Shown: positions 51,314 to 59,440 of the stretch, one piece after another
Position numbering within the stretch: position 1 is the stretch's first letter
Layout of the letters: every line of letters starts with the position of its first letter
Origin: JBGPYB01 sp041493035
Lineage (GTDB): Bacteria > Acidobacteriota > Vicinamibacteria > Fen-336
Direction of reading: 5' to 3'
DNA length: 64,000 nt
Assembly: GCA_041493035.1 (NCBI GenBank)
Contig: JBGPYB010000003.1
Location: 4,863-68,862, forward strand
Notes under the pieces: generated by a model
What the model saw: the letters and a program-made list of their open reading frames with translations, nothing else
Told to the model about the DNA's origin: nothing
Database searches by the model: none
Position numbers and translations under genes: made by a program

Positions 51314-51926
51314 GATCCGCAGGCTTTTCGCCCTCATCGTCCTCCTTGCGCTTGCCGCGGGGGGACTCTACTACTGGAAGACTCGCGGCGGGTCGCTCTC
51401 AGGGACCCACGGGCTCGAAGTGGTCGGCCGTGATTTGAAAGATACGGCTCTCACGGGCGCCGTGAAGACGGCCTTCGAGCTGAACCGGACCCTGAAGCCC
51501 CTCACGATCCACGTAAGCACCGAGGACGCCGTCGTCACCCTCAGGGGGGACGTGCCGCACGACGACGCCAAGGCCGCGGCCGAGCGCGTGGCCTCGTCGG
51601 TGCCCGACGTGCGCCAGGTGGTCAATCACCTCCAGGTGACCGGTGGGCCCGCCGAATCGCCGCGCCCAGAGCGTACGGTGAGCGAGTCCATCGACGATCA
51701 GGCTCTCGAGGTGCAAGTGCGGCTGGCTCTGTCGCTGAACCGCGAGCTGAAGGGCACCGAGATCAAGGTAGAAGCTTACAAACGAGGCGTCACGCTTTCG
51801 GGGGAAGTGAACAAGGGGAAGCAGAAGGCCTTGGCCGTGGACATCGCCCGGGAGACACCCGGTGTGTCAGACGTCACAGAGCGGATCCGGGTCATGGGAG
51901 AGCCGGCCAAACCTCGATATAATTGA
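51312..51926 (+). CDS. Exported protein with two BON domains
   Basis: A 204-residue protein with an N-terminal helix (MIRRLFALIVLLALAAGGLYYWK). Two BON domains follow, at about residues 45-110 (VVTLRGDVPHDDAKAAAERVASSVPDVRQVVNHL) and 125-200 (VTLSGEVNKGKQKALAVDIARETPGVSDVTERI). BON domains bind membranes or lipids and typically sit in the periplasm. GGGGGA lies 7 nt before the ATG. It is followed within 61 bp by the OmpA-like gene, so an envelope role is likely. Confidence 0.88.
   Translation: MIRRLFALIVLLALAAGGLYYWKTRGGSLSGTHGLEVVGRDLKDTALTGAVKTAFELNRTLKPLTIHVSTEDAVVTLRGDVPHDDAKAAAERVASSVPDVRQVVNHLQVTGGPAESPRPERTVSESIDDQALEVQVRLALSLNRELKGTEIKVEAYKRGVTLSGEVNKGKQKALAVDIARETPGVSDVTERIRVMGEPAKPRYN
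51918..51923 (+). promoter_or_regulatory. Possible -10 element of the OmpA-like gene
   Basis: A perfect TATAAT straddles the last codons of the BON gene, giving a start near 51931 and a leader of about 57 nt. No convincing -35 element is present. Confidence 0.35.
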
Positions 51927-51987
51927 GTTTATTGATACTCTTGGGTCGTCTCCGCAATTTTCGCAGTTCTTGTAAGGAGGAACGTTG

Positions 51988-53637
51988 ATGCAACGCAGAA
52001 CGACAGCATGGGCGCTGGGGGGCCTCCTGGCACTCGCGGGAACCACATGGGCCCAAGATGCCCACCACGACTCGGTGAAGCCCGAGGACGTGAAGACCTG
52101 GACGGCGACCATCGACGGGAAGGAATACGAAGTCCGCCCCGCGACGCCGACCGATGACGGGGACACGGGCCTCTACCGGTTGTCGTCCGCCTATACCCTC
52201 CCCAAGGGGAAGGTTTCGGTGAACCTCTTCCGGGACAACTTCGATCGGGATCCGAAGGACATCGACTTCTCGGTCCACGGCCTCTCGCTGGGATTCGGAG
52301 CCACCGACAAGCTGGAGCTGTTCGGCAGCGCCGGCTTTCAGAACAGAGTGCGAACCGCTGCTCAAGACCAAGATGGCTTCTTCAACGACCTGCCGGGGGC
52401 CGGTGCCGAGCACTGGCAGACGGGTTTCGGCGACATCCGCCTGGGCGCCAAGTACAAGTTCCTCGATGACTACCGGAGCGATGCCGTCGGCCTTGCCCTC
52501 AAAGGGTACGTGAAATTCGGCACGGCCGACGACGCGAAGGGGCTGGGGACCGGCAAGACGTCCTACGGAGCCGACCTCATCCTGTCGAAGAGCCTGAACC
52601 ACGACGCCGACATCCACGCGTCTCTTGGGTACGAGATCAACAGCGACCCCGACGGCCTCAACATCGGCAACGCGTTCAAGTGGGGGGTGGGCCTCAACAT
52701 CCCCGCCTGCCGAATCTTCCAGGTCCAGGCCGAGCTGACGGGAAAGGCATACAACGGCGCCGAGTTCGCCCAGACCAACACGACCGATCTGATCGTCGGA
52801 CCGGTGATCTGGATCAAGCCGGGCGTCTTCATCCGGCCGGCGTTGTCGTACGCTTTCGGCTTCGACGGCCGCGGAGCGGGCACCGGCTTCCCCACCCGCA
52901 GCGGGCACCTGCTCTCGGTCGGCTTCCACCCGGGGACCCCGTGCCTCCCGGTGGTCGCGCCGCCTCCGCCTCCGCCTCCGCCGGCCAACCGGCCGCCGAC
53001 GGTGACCGTCGTCTGCGACACACCCGTGTTGCCCGGCGTCGTCTCGAAGTGCCATGCGACGGCCTCGGATCCCGACGGCGACCCGCTCACCTACGCCTGG
53101 ACCGCCAAGGCGGGCAAGATCGTGGGGAACGGCGCCGACGCCAACCTCGATACCGCCGGTGTCAACCCGGGCGACTGCATCCCAGTGACCGTCAAGGTCG
53201 CAGACGGGCGCAGTGGGACGGCCGAAGCCACCACGAACGTCTGCGTCAAGGCTCCCGAACGGAAGGCGGAGGCGACGACACTCTGCACCTCGGGCGGCTT
53301 CCCGCGGAATCTGGCGCGCCTCAACAATGTGGACAAGGCCTGCCTGGACGACGTGGCGGCGCGGCTCCGTCAGGACCCCCGCGCGCGAGTCGTCGTGGTC
53401 GGTCACGCCGATAGCAAGGAGCGCTACCCCGAGGTGATCGCCCGGAAGCGTGCCGAAGCGATCAAGACATACCTCGTGACGGAGCGTGGCGTCGACGAAT
53501 CGCGGATCACCGCGAAGAGCGCCGCCGCGAGCAAGCCCCTGGACAACGGAGCGTCGGTCGCCGCCCGCGCCAAGAACCGGCGCGTCGAGGTGATCTTCGT
53601 GCCGGATGGCGCTTCGGCTCCGGAGGACGACGACTAA
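51988..53637 (+). CDS. OmpA-family outer membrane beta-barrel protein with Pro-rich linker and Ig/PKD-like domain
   Basis: A 549-residue protein with signal peptide MQRRTTAWALGGLLALAGTTWA. Residues about 50-315 are amphipathic strands, as in a porin-like barrel. A Pro tract (PPPPPPPP, about 327-334) leads to an Ig- or PKD-like domain (about 338-425; SDPDGDPLTYAWTA). Residues about 430-545 are an OmpA C-terminal domain (VVVGHADSKERYPEVIARKRAEAIKTYL) that binds peptidoglycan. AGGAGG lies 8 nt before the ATG. A TTG directly upstream is open but unneeded. Confidence 0.92.
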   Translation: MQRRTTAWALGGLLALAGTTWAQDAHHDSVKPEDVKTWTATIDGKEYEVRPATPTDDGDTGLYRLSSAYTLPKGKVSVNLFRDNFDRDPKDIDFSVHGLSLGFGATDKLELFGSAGFQNRVRTAAQDQDGFFNDLPGAGAEHWQTGFGDIRLGAKYKFLDDYRSDAVGLALKGYVKFGTADDAKGLGTGKTSYGADLILSKSLNHDADIHASLGYEINSDPDGLNIGNAFKWGVGLNIPACRIFQVQAELTGKAYNGAEFAQTNTTDLIVGPVIWIKPGVFIRPALSYAFGFDGRGAGTGFPTRSGHLLSVGFHPGTPCLPVVAPPPPPPPPANRPPTVTVVCDTPVLPGVVSKCHATASDPDGDPLTYAWTAKAGKIVGNGADANLDTAGVNPGDCIPVTVKVADGRSGTAEATTNVCVKAPERKAEATTLCTSGGFPRNLARLNNVDKACLDDVAARLRQDPRARVVVVGHADSKERYPEVIARKRAEAIKTYLVTERGVDESRITAKSAAASKPLDNGASVAARAKNRRVEVIFVPDGASAPEDDD

Positions 53638-53664
53638 GCTCGCGCGAGCCGAGTCGTCGGTAAA

Positions 53665-53693
53665 GGGCGCGGCTTCGGCCGCGCCCTTTTCTT
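53665..53693 (+). terminator. Intrinsic terminator after the OmpA-like gene
   Basis: GGGCGCGGC (53665-53673) and GCCGCGCCC (53678-53686) enclose a stable TTCG tetraloop and are followed by TTTTCTT. On the minus strand only three T follow the stem, so its effect on the FKBP transcript would be weaker. Confidence 0.9.
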
Positions 53694-53698
53694 GTCAC

Positions 53699-54403
53699 TT
53701 ACTTGATGTCGAGGAGCTCGATCTCGAAAACCAGGGTCGCCGCGGCGGGGATGGCCGGCGGATGCCCCTGGTCCCCGTAGGCGATGTCCGAGGGGCAGAC
53801 GAGGCGCGCCTTCTCCCCGACCTTCATCCTCTGGACCCCCTCGGTCCAGCAAGGAATGACCTCGTTGAGCTTGAACTGGGCCGGCTTGCCGTGCTTCGCG
53901 GAGCTGTCGAATTCGGTACCGTCGGTCAAGGTGCCGGCGTAATTCACAGTGACCGTGTCGGCGGCTTTGGGACTCGCGCCCTTGCCCGCGGTCAGGCTCC
54001 GAAAGACGAGACCCGAGGTCGTCCGGACGGCACCCGCTTCCTTGGCTGCGTTGTCGGCGAAGGCCTTGAACTTCTCCTTCTGACCCTTCGCGCGATCGGC
54101 GATCCGGGCTTGTGCGAACTCCTGGATCTTCGGGCCGTAGGTCTGCATGTCCACCTGGAGCTTCTTCCCCGAGGCGGCGTCCACGAGGCCGCTCTTGATG
54201 GTCTCGATCTCGGTCGGCGAAAAATTGAGCGGCTCGATGTTCCTTCCAAGCATCACGCCAAGGGCGTAGACGGTCTTCTCCTGCTCATTCATCCCCGCGG
54301 CGGCAGGCGCGGTCGGGGACGGCTTCGGCGGCTCTTGAGGCTTGCAAGCCCCGGATAGGGCGGCGAGTGCGACGACGAGAGCGGCAATGCTGAGTCGCTT
54401 CAT
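53699..54403 (-). CDS. FKBP-type peptidyl-prolyl isomerase lipoprotein (Mip-like)
   Basis: A 234-residue lipoprotein with lipobox LSGAC (Cys20). Residues about 40-130 form an FkpA/Mip-type helical dimerisation domain (EQEKTVYALGVMLGRNI). The FKBP domain is at about 140-233, with VNYAGTLTDGTEFDSS, GKPAQFKLNEVIPCWTEGVQRMKVGEKARLVCPSDIAYGDQG and the closing FEIELLDI. It should assist folding of exported proteins in the periplasm. The ATG at 54401-54403 has GAAGGGGAT upstream. Confidence 0.93.
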   Translation of the reverse strand: MKRLSIAALVVALAALSGACKPQEPPKPSPTAPAAAGMNEQEKTVYALGVMLGRNIEPLNFSPTEIETIKSGLVDAASGKKLQVDMQTYGPKIQEFAQARIADRAKGQKEKFKAFADNAAKEAGAVRTTSGLVFRSLTAGKGASPKAADTVTVNYAGTLTDGTEFDSSAKHGKPAQFKLNEVIPCWTEGVQRMKVGEKARLVCPSDIAYGDQGHPPAIPAAATLVFEIELLDIK

Positions 54404-54456
54404 GGATCCCCTTCTGTCGGAGAGCGGGGCGCCGGAGGCGGCGCCCGGAATACACG

Positions 54457-54484
54457 AAAAAGCCCGGGGCTCGGTGCCCCGGGC
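54457..54484 (-). terminator. Intrinsic terminator after the cold-shock gene
   Basis: On the minus strand GCCCGGGGC (54476-54484) and GCCCCGGGC (54462-54470), with a 5-nt loop, are followed by five T (54457-54461). It separates the cold-shock gene from the FKBP gene. Confidence 0.88.
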
Positions 54485-54510
54485 GCTCGGAGAGTGGTCT
54501 TCTCTAGCTG

Positions 54511-54711
54511 TTAGGCAACGGTGACGTTCGCGGCGCGGGGCCCCTTCGGGCTGTCCACCACCTCGAAACGCACGCGATCACCCTCGTGCAGGGTACGGAA
54601 CCCCTCGGCGCGAATCTCGGAGTGGTGGACGAAAACGTCAGGACCACCCTCACGCGAGAGGAAACCGAAACCCTTGGACTCGTTGAACCACTTGACGGTA
54701 CCTTCGATCAT
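54511..54711 (-). CDS. Cold-shock domain protein
   Basis: A 66-residue single OB-fold RNA-binding protein. RNP1 is KGFGFLSR and RNP2 is VFVHHSEI; it starts MIEGTVKWFNESKG and ends ANVTVA. Length is typical of CspA-type proteins. AAGGAGG lies about 10 nt upstream of the ATG. The 183-bp region upstream to the next gene could encode a long 5' leader, as is common for csp mRNAs, but I see no clear structure there. Confidence 0.96.
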   Translation of the reverse strand: MIEGTVKWFNESKGFGFLSREGGPDVFVHHSEIRAEGFRTLHEGDRVRFEVVDSPKGPRAANVTVA

Positions 54712-54864
54712 GAACCGCAGGCCTCCTTGGCCTCAGACTAGAAGCTTCGTCGACTGCGCGCCCACGAACGAAAGCCGCTCACCATGAGCAAGCCCCCTCC
54801 GAACGCCAGAGGAACGGCAACTAGTACTGCAAACGATGGTAACAGCAAAAGGAAATAGGGGCAA

Positions 54865-54883
54865 ACCTGAAAACGATTCAGGT
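54865..54883. repeat. Short inverted repeat upstream of the BNR/YCF48 gene
   Basis: ACCTGAA (54865-54871) and TTCAGGT (54877-54883), separated by 5 nt, lie 12 bp before the GTG start of the next gene, in the 183-bp divergent region. They could be an operator. TAAACT just after the right arm is a possible -10 element. Confidence 0.4.
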
Positions 54884-54894
54884 AAACTGGGGCA

Positions 54895-56850
54895 GTGAAA
54901 CGACTTGGAAGCCGTTTGCCGCTCTGGGTTGGCTGCCTGCTGGCCCTCGCGCCTGGAGGCGCCGCCGAGGGGCAGAGCTGGACGGCCGTCGGGCCAACAG
55001 GGGGAGACGTGCGGGCCCTCGCCACCGATCCACGGGACGCCCGGGTCCTCTACCTGGGGACCGCTGACGGCGTGCTCTATCGCTCGGAGGATGCCGGAAG
55101 CCGCTGGCGACGGCTAACGCCGGGTTTCCCGCTCAGGGGCAAGAGCCTCGACAACATCCACGTCGACCCTCGGGGGCGAGTGTTCGTGGGCTACTGGGGA
55201 GTCGCGGGGGACGGGGGCGGCGTGGCCCGCAGCCTCGACGAGGGCCGAACGTTCGCGATCCTGCCCGGCATGGACGGCGAATCCGTACGAGCCCTCGACG
55301 AATCGGCCTCGAACCCGGACATCCTCGTGGCCGGAGCCATCAGCGGCGTCTTCCGGTCCGACGACGGAGGCGATACCTGGCGGCGGATCAGCCCCAAGGG
55401 CGATACGGAACTCAGGAACGTGGAGTCGATCGCCATCGATCCGACGAGCGCGAACGTCGCGTATGTCGGGACGTGGCATCTCCCCTGGAAGACCGTCGAC
55501 GGCGGGCGGACATGGCGGGGGGTCCACAACGGGATGATCGACGATTCCGACGTCTTCACCATGACCCTCGATAGGCGAGACCCCCACGTCGTCTACGCCA
55601 CCGCCTGCACGGGCATCTACCGTTCGGGGGACGCTGCGGCTCGCTGGGCCAAGGCGCAGGGCATCCCTGCCAGCAGCCGGAGAACGCGGGCCTTCGCACA
55701 AGACCCCGCCGAGCCCAACACGCTCTACGCCGGCACCACCGAGGGGCTCTTCATCAGCGGCGACGGAACCTCGACATGGCGCCTCGCGACGGGCAAGGAC
55801 GTCGTGGTGAATGCGATTGCTCCCCTCCCCCACCAACACGGGGGCGCCATCCTCCTCGGAACCGACGGCGCCGGCGTTCTCCGCAGCACGGACGGCGGAC
55901 GAACCTGGAAACCGTCCAACGATGGGTTCGCCGAGCAGGTCTTCTCCCGCGTCCTCGTCGATCCGGCGGAGCGCCGCGTCGTCGTCGGGGTGGCCGGAGA
56001 CCGGCGGCATGGCGGCGTTTTGCAAGCCCCGAGGCCCGCCGGCCCGTGGACACAGGTCGGCGAGGGGCTCGAGGGGCGGGAGATTTTGTCCGTGGCGCTA
56101 GACCGCGACGAGATCATCGCCGGGACCGACGACGGCGTCTTCCGTTCCGTCTCCCACTGCGGTATGTGGCGCCGGCTCGCGACCGTGGTGGACGGCGCCG
56201 ATGTGCATCCCCACGCCGACGATGTGGCGGCCCTGCCCGGAGGCGTCTTGCTCGCGGCAACGAGCGGCGGTCTATTGCGAAGCGCCGACGGAGGCCAGAG
56301 CTGGCAACGAAAGCCGCTGGGGCTCGCGCGCTCCGTCCTTGCGTTGGGTGCATCGCCCACGAGCCCGGGCTTCGTTGTCGCGGCGACACCGCTGGGCGCC
56401 TTCCTGAGCCGCGACGCGGGAGAGTCCTGGGAGCAGGTCTCAGGGGCACTGGCCGACGTCGAGATCCATTCCCTCGGCTTTCTGCCGGGGAACGCCGACG
56501 TCATCTTTGCCGCGACGGCAACTGGTCTTCTGAAGTCCACCGATCAAGGGCGGGTCTGGCAGCGGCGCGCCGGAGGCCTCCCCCTCTCGGACATCGCCGG
56601 CCTGACTTTCGTGCCCGACGGGCGGACGGTTTATGCGAGCGACTACGCACACGGCGGTCTCTATCGGAGCGACGACGCAGGGGACACCTGGCGCCGGTTC
56701 CCGACGGCCGGCCTCAGTTCGGAGCGCATCTGGTCGATGGCCGTCGACCCTTCTGCACCCGAACGGCTCCTGGCTTCGGCCGCCACAGGGGGGCTACACC
56801 TTCTTTCCCAATCCCAAGTCCCGGTGGAGGCACCGGGGGGGGCGCATTGA
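54895..56850 (+). CDS. Exported BNR/YCF48-type repeat protein (beta-propeller)
   Basis: A 651-residue protein with a signal peptide (LPLWVGCLLALAPGGAAEG). The whole mature part is made of repeats of about 45-60 residues with Asp-box (SxDxGxTW) motifs, for example SEDAGSRWRR, SDDGGDTWRR, TVDGGRTWRG, STDGGRTWKP, SADGGQSWQR and SRDAGESWEQ. This is the sortilin/BNR/YCF48 propeller type. No catalytic residues are evident, and it may bind ligands outside the cytoplasm. The start is GTG at 54895-54897. It is followed after 79 bp by the kinase gene. Confidence 0.85.
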   Translation: MKRLGSRLPLWVGCLLALAPGGAAEGQSWTAVGPTGGDVRALATDPRDARVLYLGTADGVLYRSEDAGSRWRRLTPGFPLRGKSLDNIHVDPRGRVFVGYWGVAGDGGGVARSLDEGRTFAILPGMDGESVRALDESASNPDILVAGAISGVFRSDDGGDTWRRISPKGDTELRNVESIAIDPTSANVAYVGTWHLPWKTVDGGRTWRGVHNGMIDDSDVFTMTLDRRDPHVVYATACTGIYRSGDAAARWAKAQGIPASSRRTRAFAQDPAEPNTLYAGTTEGLFISGDGTSTWRLATGKDVVVNAIAPLPHQHGGAILLGTDGAGVLRSTDGGRTWKPSNDGFAEQVFSRVLVDPAERRVVVGVAGDRRHGGVLQAPRPAGPWTQVGEGLEGREILSVALDRDEIIAGTDDGVFRSVSHCGMWRRLATVVDGADVHPHADDVAALPGGVLLAATSGGLLRSADGGQSWQRKPLGLARSVLALGASPTSPGFVVAATPLGAFLSRDAGESWEQVSGALADVEIHSLGFLPGNADVIFAATATGLLKSTDQGRVWQRRAGGLPLSDIAGLTFVPDGRTVYASDYAHGGLYRSDDAGDTWRRFPTAGLSSERIWSMAVDPSAPERLLASAATGGLHLLSQSQVPVEAPGGAH

Positions 56851-56879
56851 GCCCGTCCCGTTTGCCACGGAAAAGTCAT

Positions 56880-56908
56880 TTGACTGAGATGGACGATCGG
56901 CGTAGCGT
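56880..56908 (+). promoter_or_regulatory. Probable promoter of the kinase-mgtE operon
   Basis: TTGACT (56880-56885) and TAGCGT (56903-56908) with a 17-nt spacer, placed 22 nt before the kinase ATG. Confidence 0.5.
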
Positions 56909-56929
56909 CCCATCGCTCTTGCACTCCCC

Positions 56930-59440
56930 ATGATCTCCCTCGATCCAGGCCGCACGCTTTCCCACTACCTGATCGTGGAGAAGCTCGGCCAGGGAGGGCA
57001 GGCGACGGCCTACCGCGCCGAGGACCTCCGCCTCAATCGGCCCGTGGTCATCAAGGCGCTCCGCCCCGAGCTGGCGGAGAGCGACGCCGCCAGGCGCCGC
57101 TTCGAGCGGGAGGCCTGCCTCTGCTCGGCCCTGGAGCACCCCAACATCTGCGCGATCTACGACATGGGCGAGGAGGACGGGCTCATCTACATCGTGATGC
57201 AGCTCGTCGAAGGCAAGACCCTGAAGGAGCTGCTCCACGGCCGGCCCCTCGAGACCCTCTCGGCTCTCTCCATTGCAATACAGATCGCCGACGCGTTGGC
57301 TGTCGCCCACGCCGCGGGGATCATCCACCGTGACGTCAAGCCCACGAACATCATGGTGACCCCCGCGGGCCAGGCCAAGGTCCTGGACTTCGGTCTGGCG
57401 AAGATGCTCGCATACCACGCGGAGGGCGACGTCCCCGAGACGGCCGGCGCGGACCCCCTGACCGAGGTCGGCGTGCCGTGCGGCTCCATCGGATATGGCT
57501 CCCCCGAGCAGGCCGCGGGCGAGTCGGTCGATCATCGTTCCGACATCTTCAGCCTCGGGGTCGTGCTCTACGAGATGTTCACGGGACAGCCCGCCTTCCG
57601 CGGCAAGGGACGCCTCGAGGTGCTGCGTGCGGTGATCGCCGACACGCCTCGGGAGATCGGCGTGCTGAATCCCGCGGCTCCCCCGCAGGTCCATGCGATC
57701 GTGGCGCGCGCCATCGCGAAGGACCCGGCGAGCCGCTACCAGACGATGGCGGGGCTCCGGGACGAGCTGAAAGCCCTCATGCGCCGCCTGTCTCGGGAGA
57801 CCGGGGTCGTCCCCACCGAATCCTCCGCGACACTCGTGGCGCCACAACGCGCCCGCAGCGGCTGGCACCTGGGCGGGACGCTCGTGCGGGTCCTCGGCCG
57901 CTGGCGTACCGCCTCGCGGCATCACGCCCCCCCGGGCTTCTCGTCGAATCGCCCCGCGTCGTGGGGGACCGAGACGAAGACGACGCTGGCTGTCCTCCCA
58001 TTCTCCAATCTCACGGGGGATCCAGGGGCGAGCTTCTACGAGTTCTCACTTGCCGACGGGATCATCACCGAGCTGGCGCAGCTCCGCTCCCTCGTCGTGC
58101 GTCCCTCGGCGTACATAGCGCCCTACGTGGGCCAGCGGGTAGACCCGCGGGAGGCGGGAGAAGCCCTGGCGGCGCAACTCGTGCTGACCGGCGGTTTCGC
58201 GAGAGCGGGAGAGCGCTTTCGCGTCAGCGCCCAACTCCTGGCCGCGGCCACGGGAGAAATCGTCTGGAGCGAGCGGATCGACGTCCCCGCTTCGGACCTC
58301 ATCACCATCCAGGACACGATCGCCGAAAGGCTCATCGCGGGATTGCGCCTCAGCCTGACGGAACAGGAGCAGGAGCGGATAGACCGCCTTCCGACCACGA
58401 ACAGCGAAGCCTACGAGTTCTACCTCAAGGGACGGGACTGTCTCTTCCGCTACGCGTCCCACAGCTTCGACGAGGCGGACCTCGAGGCCGCCATCCAGAT
58501 GTTCCACGAGGCGGCGGGCCTCGACCCGGCCTTCGCCGCGGCCCACGCGGCGCTCGGCCGGTGCTACGTCCACCACGCTCAGGGATACGGCGGAACCGAG
58601 TACTACACCCTGGCGGAGCGGTCGCTCAGGCGTGCCCTCGAGATCGACCCCGGGCTCGCCGAAGCCCGGCTCCAGACGGTGTACGTCGACCTCCATCGCG
58701 GCGACAAGAAACGAGCCGAAACGACCATCGAGGCTCTTCGCGGCGAGACCCCGGGCGATCCGTCGGTGCTCCTGGTGGGCGCGATGATCCACAGGATCGA
58801 CGGTCTCTACGACGAGGCGCTGGCGGACTACGCCCGCCTCATCGAAGTCGATCCGACCTCACGGGTTCTCGCCGGATACAACCGCGCCCGGGTCTTCACC
58901 TACATGGGAGCCCACGAGCGGGCTGTCGCCGAGTTGGAAGAGGCGCGGCGGATCGAGCCAGAGCACCCCCTCGTCAAGACGTTCCTCGCCATCACCTATT
59001 TCAACCAGAGGCGAGTGGACGAGGCCCAGGCCCTTGTCGAGGAAGTCCTCCGCCAGAACCCGCACTTCGACGGCCTGCTCCCTGTCCTTGGGTGGTGCCT
59101 CTCGGCCCGAGGGGAACACGACCAGGCGCGAGCCGTCGTAACCGACCGCGTGAAGGAGACGGCGGCCGCGGACCACGACATCGCTCTGTGGCTCGCGTCA
59201 CTCTACGCCATGGAAGGGATGGTCGACGAGGGGATCGAGTGGTCGCGACAGGCCGTGCGTCTCGGCAACCACAACTACCCCCTCTTCTCGACCAGCGGCA
59301 AGCTCGACGGGCTCCGCGCCGACCCGCGTTTCGCGGACCTGCTGACCGAGTTGCGCGCCACCTGGGAGTGGCGCAGGGGCGGTGCGACGGGAGACGGAGG
59401 CGCGACGAGCGGCCACCGGGCCCAGGAGGTTGGATTGTGA
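56930..59440 (+). CDS. Ser/Thr protein kinase with FlgO/TolB-N-like domain and TPR repeats
   Basis: An 836-residue cytoplasmic protein. The kinase domain (about 10-280) has the glycine loop GQGGQA, Lys42, HRDVKPTN (Asp135) and DFGLAK (Asp153), so it should be active. Residues about 345-480 match the FlgO or adenylate-cyclase-associated domain (TTLAVLPFSNLTGDPG, GEIVWSERIDV). Residues about 490-810 contain TPR units (AAHAALGRCYVHHA, YNRARVFTYMGAHERAVAELEEARRIEPEHPL and others). There is no obvious transmembrane helix. The target is unknown. Its stop overlaps the mgtE start (GTGA), so kinase and transporter are translated together. Confidence 0.93.
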   Translation: MISLDPGRTLSHYLIVEKLGQGGQATAYRAEDLRLNRPVVIKALRPELAESDAARRRFEREACLCSALEHPNICAIYDMGEEDGLIYIVMQLVEGKTLKELLHGRPLETLSALSIAIQIADALAVAHAAGIIHRDVKPTNIMVTPAGQAKVLDFGLAKMLAYHAEGDVPETAGADPLTEVGVPCGSIGYGSPEQAAGESVDHRSDIFSLGVVLYEMFTGQPAFRGKGRLEVLRAVIADTPREIGVLNPAAPPQVHAIVARAIAKDPASRYQTMAGLRDELKALMRRLSRETGVVPTESSATLVAPQRARSGWHLGGTLVRVLGRWRTASRHHAPPGFSSNRPASWGTETKTTLAVLPFSNLTGDPGASFYEFSLADGIITELAQLRSLVVRPSAYIAPYVGQRVDPREAGEALAAQLVLTGGFARAGERFRVSAQLLAAATGEIVWSERIDVPASDLITIQDTIAERLIAGLRLSLTEQEQERIDRLPTTNSEAYEFYLKGRDCLFRYASHSFDEADLEAAIQMFHEAAGLDPAFAAAHAALGRCYVHHAQGYGGTEYYTLAERSLRRALEIDPGLAEARLQTVYVDLHRGDKKRAETTIEALRGETPGDPSVLLVGAMIHRIDGLYDEALADYARLIEVDPTSRVLAGYNRARVFTYMGAHERAVAELEEARRIEPEHPLVKTFLAITYFNQRRVDEAQALVEEVLRQNPHFDGLLPVLGWCLSARGEHDQARAVVTDRVKETAAADHDIALWLASLYAMEGMVDEGIEWSRQAVRLGNHNYPLFSTSGKLDGLRADPRFADLLTELRATWEWRRGGATGDGGATSGHRAQEVGL

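Noticed and set aside
52966..52985. Repeated CCGCCT tract, possible microsatellite
   Set aside because: It encodes the Pro-rich linker of the OmpA-like protein; such tracts are common between barrel and peptidoglycan domains.
54738..55025. Minus-strand ORF (95 codons) with a hydrophobic stretch upstream of the cold-shock gene
   Set aside because: It overlaps the start of the BNR gene on the other strand, and its hydrophobic part is in the non-coding divergent region. No ribosome site or homology was seen, so a small membrane protein cannot be supported.
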